Of a DNA stretch of 5,895 bases, positions 1 through 4,700 are shown piece after piece. Every line of letters starts with the position of its first letter. Positions within the stretch are counted from its first letter, which is position 1. Under the pieces are notes generated by a model. That model saw only the letters and a program-made list of their open reading frames with translations, made no database searches and was not told the DNA's origin. Source of the stretch: Candidatus Glassiibacteriota bacterium (GTDB lineage Bacteria; Gemmatimonadota; Glassbacteria; GWA2-58-10); NCBI GenBank assembly GCA_030604975.1, contig JAUVUV010000151.1, positions 1 to 5,895 of the forward strand. Reading direction: 5' to 3'. A program made the translations under genes and the position numbers.

Positions 1-124
1 GTCCGAACTCCAGGAGCTACTTCGCGAGCAAGGAGCGATCCTTTCACATGCCGAGGCACGCCCCTGGGAAGAAGGGATCGAGTTCGATATCCAGGGTGTA
101 CCGAAGAAGAAACAGGGCCGGTAG
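1..124 (+). CDS. C-terminal fragment of an unrecognised protein (5' end outside window)
   Basis: Reading from base 2, a frame is open for 40 codons and ends with TAG at 122-124. The tail is charged, with a Glu/Leu-rich helix-like start (SELQELLREQGAIL), then PWEEGIEFDIQGV, and a lysine-rich end (PKKKQGR). Amino-acid composition and codon choice look like real coding sequence. A hairpin followed by a T-run lies about 20 bp after the stop, which fits the end of a transcription unit. Frame 1 is also open, to 177, but its product is rich in Arg, Pro and Cys and looks non-coding. I do not recognise the family, and too little is visible to assign a function. Confidence 0.55.
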   Translation, partial: SELQELLREQGAILSHAEARPWEEGIEFDIQGVPKKKQGR

Positions 125-142
125 CAACTAGATCACATTTCT

Positions 143-190
143 GTCGCCTTTATCCCAGACCGGACGCTCCCACATAAAGGTGATTTTTCT
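143..190 (+). terminator. Possible intrinsic terminator of the upstream gene
   Basis: CCTTTAT (147-153) pairs perfectly with ATAAAGG (174-180). The stem extends outward by four more pairs (143-146 with 181-184), two of them G-U. A T-run (184-188, TTTTT, then CTGTTT) follows at once. The position, shortly after the stop codon at 124, suits a terminator. Against it are the large 20-nt loop and the modest GC content of the stem, so it could instead be part of a structured intergenic element. Confidence 0.4.
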
Positions 191-450
191 GTTTCTCGGC
201 CGCAAAATGAGTTGAAAAGCCCTCCTGACGGCTGATTCTTTCTCGCTGCAAGCCACGCCAGGCAAGCAATCATCTTTGCCGCATCTGGCAGAAGCGCAAG
301 CAAAAAGCTAAAAATGCAGCAATGCCTCGTTGTGTAGACTTGTAAGCTGATGTAAAATAATTCCGGAATTTACGTGCTGGCAGAAGACAGCGAAATATTA
401 TAACAATGGTCCTGTCACGCGTCCTGCTGAATAAATTCATCATAACTAAG

Positions 451-479
451 TTGCAAATAATTTGATTTCAAGCTATTAT
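451..479 (+). promoter_or_regulatory. Candidate distal sigma70-type promoter for the HTH-receiver gene
   Basis: TTGCAA (451-456) and TATTAT (474-479) are separated by 17 bp and match the -35 and -10 consensus at 4/6 and 5/6 positions. Transcription would start near 486 and give a leader of about 135 nt that runs through the palindrome at 549-577 before reaching the gene at 622. The surroundings are AT-rich, so a chance match is possible. The promoter at 560-589 is much stronger. Confidence 0.33.
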
Positions 480-548
480 AAAAATGATTCTTTCTGATTT
501 CGGGCCTGTCCGGGCATGCCTTAACCTGGCACCTGACAGAAATTTTTG

Positions 549-577
549 AAAATCGTTTCTTGACAAGCAACGATTTT
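549..577. promoter_or_regulatory. 29-bp palindrome over the -35 box, probable operator
   Basis: AAAATCGTT (549-557) is the exact reverse complement of AACGATTTT (569-577). The core CTTGACAAG (559-567) is itself palindromic about base 563. Thirteen of 14 base pairs match; only 558/568 fails. The TTGACA -35 box (560-565) lies at the centre, so a dimer bound here would compete with RNA polymerase. The obvious candidate binder is the gene's own product, which carries a MerR/BldC-like DNA-binding domain, but this is inference. In an RNA made from further upstream the same bases would fold into a hairpin ending in U residues, so a terminator or attenuator role is an alternative. Confidence 0.65.
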
Positions 578-589
578 TGGGTTTATAAT
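560..589 (+). promoter_or_regulatory. Strong sigma70-type promoter of the HTH-receiver gene
   Basis: TTGACA (560-565) and TATAAT (584-589) both match the housekeeping sigma factor consensus at 6/6, with an 18-bp spacer. The expected start is near 596, giving a leader of about 25 nt with a ribosome-binding site at 608-613. It is the best promoter in the window. The -35 box lies inside a long palindrome, so its activity is probably controlled by a bound protein. Confidence 0.85.
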
Positions 590-607
590 TATAACTGAAT
601 ATAAAAT

Positions 608-613
608 GGAGGG
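608..613 (+). promoter_or_regulatory. Ribosome-binding site of the HTH-receiver gene
   Basis: GGAGGG lies 8 nt before the ATG at 622. It fixes this ATG as the start and fits the short leader predicted from the promoter at 560-589. Confidence 0.8.
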
Positions 614-621
614 ATAAAACG

Positions 622-1239
622 ATGAAAGATTTACTTACTCCTAGAGAACTCGCAGAGCTTTGTGGCGTGTCTCCTGATACTGTAAGGTCTTGGTGTTTCC
701 GGAAACAGATCAAATTTGCCAGTACCCCCGGCGGGCACAAGCGATTCCGGCGCCTGGACGTGCTTGAATTTCTCAAGGAGCGTGGTTTTCCTCTACCGTC
801 GACCGATAAGATATCACCGATAAAAGTTCTGGTGATCGATGACGAGGAATCATTCCGTAAGAGCTTGGTCGGTGCCCTTCAGAAAGAACCCGCATTCAAT
901 GTCAAGGAGGCTGGCGACGGTTACGAGGCGGGCAGGATGTTCGGTGAATTCGAGCCCGATGTTCTGGTGCTTGATCTGGTCATGCCGGGAATCGACGGGT
1001 TCAGGGTTTGCCGTGACTTCAAGTCCCGTGAGGGTGGTGATCAGGCCAGGATTATTGTTGTTACAGGATATCCTGACGAGGTGATGTTCCAAAGAGCCCG
1101 GGAGGCCGGTGCGGATGAGTGCCTGGCCAAACCGGTTGATATGAACACCCTGATGGACATGATTCGCAGCCTGTATCAATCTCCCAGACCGCGCAGAACC
1201 AGGGGACGCAAACCAAAGGGAGCTTCCAGAGAGACTTAG
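622..1239 (+). CDS. MerR/BldC-like HTH and receiver-domain fusion: response regulator with N-terminal DNA-binding domain
   Basis: A 205-residue protein, probably a cytoplasmic DNA-binding regulator. Residues 5-52 form an excisionase/MerR-type winged helix-turn-helix: TPRELAELCGVS, then SPDTVRSWCFR as recognition helix, then a wing with the family-typical TPGGHKRFRRLDV. A short linker leads to a complete CheY-like receiver (about 67-187). It has the acidic pair Asp73/Asp74, phospho-acceptor Asp118 in VLVLDLVMPG, the conserved Thr148 (VVTGY) and Lys170 (AKP), so phosphorylation should be possible. The tail (188-205) is strongly basic (RPRRTRGRKPKG) and may add DNA contacts. Most response regulators have the receiver first; here the order is reversed. 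The start is set by the GGAGGG site and the consensus promoter upstream. No kinase or output enzyme overlaps it. The kinase 506 bp downstream is a plausible but unproven partner. Confidence 0.93.
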   Translation: MKDLLTPRELAELCGVSPDTVRSWCFRKQIKFASTPGGHKRFRRLDVLEFLKERGFPLPSTDKISPIKVLVIDDEESFRKSLVGALQKEPAFNVKEAGDGYEAGRMFGEFEPDVLVLDLVMPGIDGFRVCRDFKSREGGDQARIIVVTGYPDEVMFQRAREAGADECLAKPVDMNTLMDMIRSLYQSPRPRRTRGRKPKGASRET

Positions 1240-1342
1240 AACGTTCCGGGAACCGGTTATCAGTTATCGGAAAAACTGTTGCGGCCATAATGGAATTTTT
1301 CGTTCTTTCGCCGGTTGTTTTTCCCGTATCGACAGAGTGTAA

Positions 1343-1381
1343 ACGGCAGGAGGAGAATATTCTCCGGCCGTAGCAGTTTTT
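1343..1381 (+). terminator. Hairpin with T-run, possible terminator after the HTH-receiver gene
   Basis: GGAGAATATTCTCC (1352-1365) is a perfect 14-bp palindrome. Outside it, ACGGC (1343-1347) pairs with GCCGT (1367-1371), leaving a 4-nt bulge on the left and 1 nt on the right. Five T residues follow at 1377-1381. This could end the regulator transcript 104 bp after its stop codon. The T-run begins 6 nt after the stem instead of directly after it, which weakens the call; a protein-binding palindrome is the alternative. Confidence 0.4.
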
Positions 1382-1540
1382 CGCTGATATTCTACACTAC
1401 TGTAAACCATTCTTCCAATCAGAGGTTTTCTTTCCCGGACTATCCACCAGCGTAGTAATGCAATTCGCTTTTTTGATTCTGGAAAAGTCCTCGCGTAGTT
1501 CCCCCCCGCTTCGTTAGTTTCTAATATTTTTCGAGGTCGT

Positions 1541-1568
1541 TTGTTTTAAGGAAAAAAAATTCTTTAAT
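1541..1568 (+). promoter_or_regulatory. Weak candidate promoter for the kinase
   Basis: TTGTTT (1541-1546) and TTTAAT (1563-1568) are separated by 16 bp and match the sigma70 consensus at 3/6 and 5/6. Transcription would start near 1575 and give a leader of about 170 nt. The A8 run lies in the spacer. The area is AT-rich, so chance similarity cannot be excluded, but nothing better is visible between 1240 and 1745. I found no sigma54-type -24/-12 element. Confidence 0.25.
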
Positions 1569-1627
1569 TCACAGTATCTATCGAAAAGTTATCTGCAAAG
1601 ATTTTTGTTTATTAGAGAGGACGAAGA

Positions 1628-1756
1628 GTGTTGAAGAATAAGACCGGCGTATTAAAACACCTAATTCAGTCCGGGACTAATGAATTAACTTTGCGGTGGG
1701 GTCGCATTCCAAGCCGGTTCTGGAATAGAACGCAGGAGGCAGCCTATGCCCAATAA
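1628..1756 (+). CDS. Possible 42-codon leader ORF overlapping the kinase start
   Basis: A GTG at 1628 is preceded by AGAGAGG (1614-1620) at 7-nt spacing and opens a frame of 42 codons ending with TAA at 1754-1756. The stop overlaps the kinase ATG (1746) by 11 nt in another frame, an arrangement that could couple translation of the two. The product would be basic, with segments such as LKNKTGVLKHLIQSG and LRWGRIPSRFW. I recognise no family. The frame spans the inverted repeats in the kinase leader, so ribosomes on it could alter their folding. Chance openness over 42 codons is quite possible, and the kinase has its own good ribosome-binding site, so confidence is low. Confidence 0.28.
   Translation: MLKNKTGVLKHLIQSGTNELTLRWGRIPSRFWNRTQEAAYAQ
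1662..1687. repeat. Inverted repeat in the kinase leader
   Basis: TAATTCA (1662-1668) pairs with TGAATTA (1681-1687) around a 12-nt loop. The loop side also holds the DNA palindrome AGTCCGGGACT (1668-1678). It lies 58 bp before the kinase start codon, inside the possible leader ORF. It could be an operator or an RNA stem; nothing in the sequence decides between these. Confidence 0.45.
1706..1731 (+). promoter_or_regulatory. Two mutually exclusive small hairpins just before the kinase ribosome-binding site
   Basis: ATTCCA (1706-1711) can pair with TGGAAT (1721-1726) over a 9-nt loop. Alternatively GTTCT (1717-1721) can pair with AGAAC (1727-1731) over a 5-nt loop. The two stems share bases and cannot form together. 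AGGAGG begins 3 nt after the second stem. Both stems are short, so a translational switch is only a possibility. Confidence 0.3.
1734..1739 (+). promoter_or_regulatory. Ribosome-binding site of the kinase
   Basis: AGGAGG lies 6 nt before the ATG at 1746. An in-frame TAA at 1686-1688, with no start codon between it and 1746, leaves this ATG as the first possible start. Inverted repeats lie directly upstream (1706-1731). Confidence 0.85.
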
Positions 1757-4700
1757 AAGCAAAAATATAAAAGAACTGGAACAAAGGGTAGCCCAACTCG
1801 AAGCCGAGGCTGCCAGGGCGCGTAAAATCAAGCAGTGTCTTAAACAGACCGAACGGTTATGTCTCGATCAGCACCAAAGGCTGATCAAGCTTTCCAAAGA
1901 GGCTCTTTTCTTCCGGGCCACAGTAGACATGCCCGAGCTTTACCTGGATGAGCGCTGGAGAATTGTCGGCTGTTCAGGCAACTTCGTACATCTGACAAAA
2001 AGTGTGGTTGAGTTTGCTGACCGGAAAAGACACATTCGCGGTTTTCTCCAGCCCGGGGATTTTAAGAAAATCGAGGATTATCTCAGGTGCGTGGAGGTTC
2101 TTCGCGATTTGCCTTATGAAAATCGACGGCGCTGGCGTTTGAGATACAAAGGCCCGAATCCGGGGGAGCGGATCGGAAAAGAATGGATAGCCTTTAGAAC
2201 AACTGATAAGAACAACTGGAAAATCGCCAGGGATAATGGAATCGTAAAAATAATCCATCAACAGCACTTTGAAGATAAACAGAGCTGTTATTTGATTGCT
2301 GCGGAAGAGTACGGCGGGCCAGAGGAAGATATCAAAATATCCTATAAAATAAAAACATCGAAAAATAAAAATCTTATCAAAGACCTTTCACTGATTCTTT
2401 CCACCGGTTCGGGCCATCAGAAAACCCTGCCGGACTTGGTCGGCTATACTGTTTGTACCGGGGGCTGCGATAACACGGCCGCCTCTATCCAGCGGCAGGC
2501 CGCAGACCTGGTCACCATTGACGAGTCGCTTGAACCTGATACAGAATACCAGGTCATAGTGGAACGTATCGGGGGCAAGATACGAAGAAATCTGAAAAAT
2601 TTGCGTACGGGTAAGCTGGCTCCTGAGCTTGAGCTGATAGATTCCAACGCAGTCTTCGACCTCCAGAATCATGTCGGATTTACGTCCTTTTCCGGTGAAG
2701 CCGAATTCTACGATATAAAAATTTACACTCGCAAGTCCCCTTTTAGCATTAATCAGTTCAAGATACCGTTTGATATAGAAGTCGGTATCAGGGAGAAGGC
2801 CCTGCAAGGAAGATTTTTCAGGCTGAGGCTGGGAGTGATGGAAAATGAAGGGGTGCTGTTTAACTCGCTTTTGTTCGCGGATATTACGGAACAAAAAGGA
2901 GCTGAAGAGGCATTGCGCAAGGCAAGCGAAGAGCTGGAGCAGAGAGTTAAGGAACGAACCGCGGAGTTGGCGATAATAAATAAAGAACTGAGAATGGAAA
3001 CTCTCGAGCGAAAACGTGCGGCAGACGCGCTCAGAGAGAGCGAGAAAAAATATAAGACCCTGGCGGAACACACAAATGACATCGTTTATTCGGTGACCGC
3101 GGAAGGAGTTTTTACCTATGTCAGTCCCCAGATAAAACGGTACGGATACGATCCGGAGGAGCTTATCGGTCAAACTGTCCAGGAATGTATCTATCCAGAA
3201 GATATAGAACCCACTCTTGCAGATTTTCAGCGCACAGCAGAGACAGGCGAGGAATTCCCCACCCAGTTCAGGATTGTCGATAAACAGGGGGGCCTCCACT
3301 GGATGGAGGAATATGGAAAAGTGCTTCGGGATGATGAGGGAAATTTCAACGGCCTGACCGGCGTGTTGCGTGATATCAGCCAGCGCAAAAAAGTCGAGGA
3401 GGAACTGCAAAAGCACCGGGACAGTCTTGAAGATCTGGTTAAGGAACGCACAGCAGAATTGACCAGGGCAAACCAGCTGCTGGAAAAGGAAATTCTCGTA
3501 CGCAAAAGGACAGAGAAAGCTCTTCGTAAAAGTGAGGAGAGCTACCGTAACGTCGTGGAAACGATGAAAGAGGGTCTGGTGGTGGCGGATGAGAATTTGA
3601 ACCTGACTTTTGTCAATGACGCCCTTTGCAGGATCACGGGATTTACGAAAGAGGAGCTGCTGAAAGGCGATGCTTTGAGTTTCCTGGATAAAAAACATCA
3701 GAATATTGTGAAGGAGCGTTTCCAAAGAAGACAAAAAGGGGATACGGACGCCTACGAGCTGGTGATAGACGGTAAAGATAAACGCCGGATTCACCTCCTT
3801 GTTTCTCCTCACCCGCTGTTAGACGAAAAGGGAAAGTTCAGGGGTACCGTAGCGGTTGTAACCGACATCACCGAGCGCAAGCGGGCTGAGGCGGCTCTGC
3901 GCGAGAGCGAGGAGCGTTTCCGCACCATCTTCCATTCGGCTGCGGTCGCGATCTGGGAAGAGGATTTTTCCGGGATAAAAGCGGAGATTGAGAAGTTGAA
4001 AGCCCAGGGTGTCAAGGATTTCCGCAAGTACGTGGACGAACACCCGGAGTTCGTGAAAAAGGCTGCCGGACTGATAAAAGTACTCGATGTAAATAATACT
4101 GCGCTAAAGCTTTACGGCGCAAAGAGCAAGAAAGAACTGCTGGCCTCGGTCGACAAGGTCTTCTTGCCGGAAACCCTGCCGGCATTCAAGGAAGTGATTA
4201 TTGCCCTGGCCGAGGGTAAGGAAGAGATCGAAACCGAGACTGTTAACGGTACCCTGGATGGAAGGCGTTTAAATGTCCTCAAAAGGACTTACGTTCCGAC
4301 CGGGAGATCGAAATTCGGCAACCTGCTGGTAAGCGTTATGGACATTTCGGATATCAAGCGGGCGGAAGCAGCTCTGCGCAAACGAGCGGGATTCGAGTTT
4401 CTTATCACCACAATATCAACCAAATTTATCAATCTTGGACCTGAAGAGATTGACCAGGGTATCGAGCAGGCGCTGAAAACGGTTGGCGAGTTTGACGAGG
4501 TTGACCGCAGCTGCCTGTTCCTGCTTTCAGAGGACGGGAAAAAGGTGAGTAATACCCACGAATGGTGCGCTGACGGAATCGAGCCACAGATAGAAGCAAT
4601 GAAAGACCTGCCGATCAAGTTACTTCCATGGTGGTTGGAACGTTTAAACAGGCAGGAAACCATCCATATACCGAAAGTAGCCGACCTTCCACCCGAGGCT

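Larger units (their letters stand above)
125..621. other. Intergenic region without a convincing gene
   Basis: No plus-strand frame here has both a start codon with a ribosome-binding site and a protein-like composition. The left half (125-300) is of mixed composition and rich in short inverted repeats: 143-153/174-184; AGCC/GGCT near 219-234; GGCAA/TTGCC at 261-265/276-280 with outer GCCA/TGGC at 257-260/286-289. The right half (about 340-600) is AT-rich and promoter-like. It holds a 12-bp palindrome AATTCCGGAATT (359-370) and two candidate promoters. A 46-codon minus-strand frame (133-273) exists but I do not call it a gene. Confidence 0.6.
1240..1745. other. Intergenic region and long kinase leader
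   Basis: About 500 bp between the regulator and the kinase. It holds a hairpin with a T-run (1343-1381), a C7 run (1501-1507), an A8 run (1552-1559), a weak promoter candidate (1541-1568), a possible 42-codon leader ORF (1628-1756) and inverted repeats close to the kinase start (1662-1687; 1706-1731). The middle part (about 1385-1535) shows nothing I can assign beyond a repeated GCGTAGT (1450-1456 and 1493-1499). I recognise no known riboswitch class, tRNA or other RNA gene. Confidence 0.6.

Noticed and set aside
133..273. 46-codon minus-strand frame ending beside the upstream gene
   Set aside because: Too short, no recognised family, and it overlaps the terminator-like hairpin. Kept only as part of a low-interest finding.
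527..545. TGGCAC as a sigma54 -24 element
   Set aside because: No TTGC follows at the spacing needed for a -12 element, and a consensus sigma70 promoter lies just downstream. A minus-strand TGGC/TTGC pair near 250-263 has spacing 2 bp too short.
468..776. 102-codon minus-strand frame across the promoter and start of the regulator gene
   Set aside because: It crosses the consensus promoter, the palindrome and the HTH coding sequence, and its Ser/Arg-rich product shows no family.
839..1179. Alternative frames inside the HTH-receiver gene (plus 839-1084, minus 850-1179)
   Set aside because: The receiver domain in the 622-1239 frame contains every conserved catalytic residue. The alternative products have no recognisable features.
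1235..1285. GTTCCGGGAAC and CAGTT/AACTG as a terminator directly after the regulator stop
   Set aside because: The first has a 1-nt loop and cannot form an RNA hairpin; the second has only 5 pairs and no T-run follows.
2388..3812. A 474-codon open frame on the minus strand
   Set aside because: It lies wholly antisense to the kinase PAS region. Its product is a Phe/Leu/His-rich string with no recognisable domain, while the plus frame gives clear PAS domains and DIT motifs. It is a shadow of the kinase gene.
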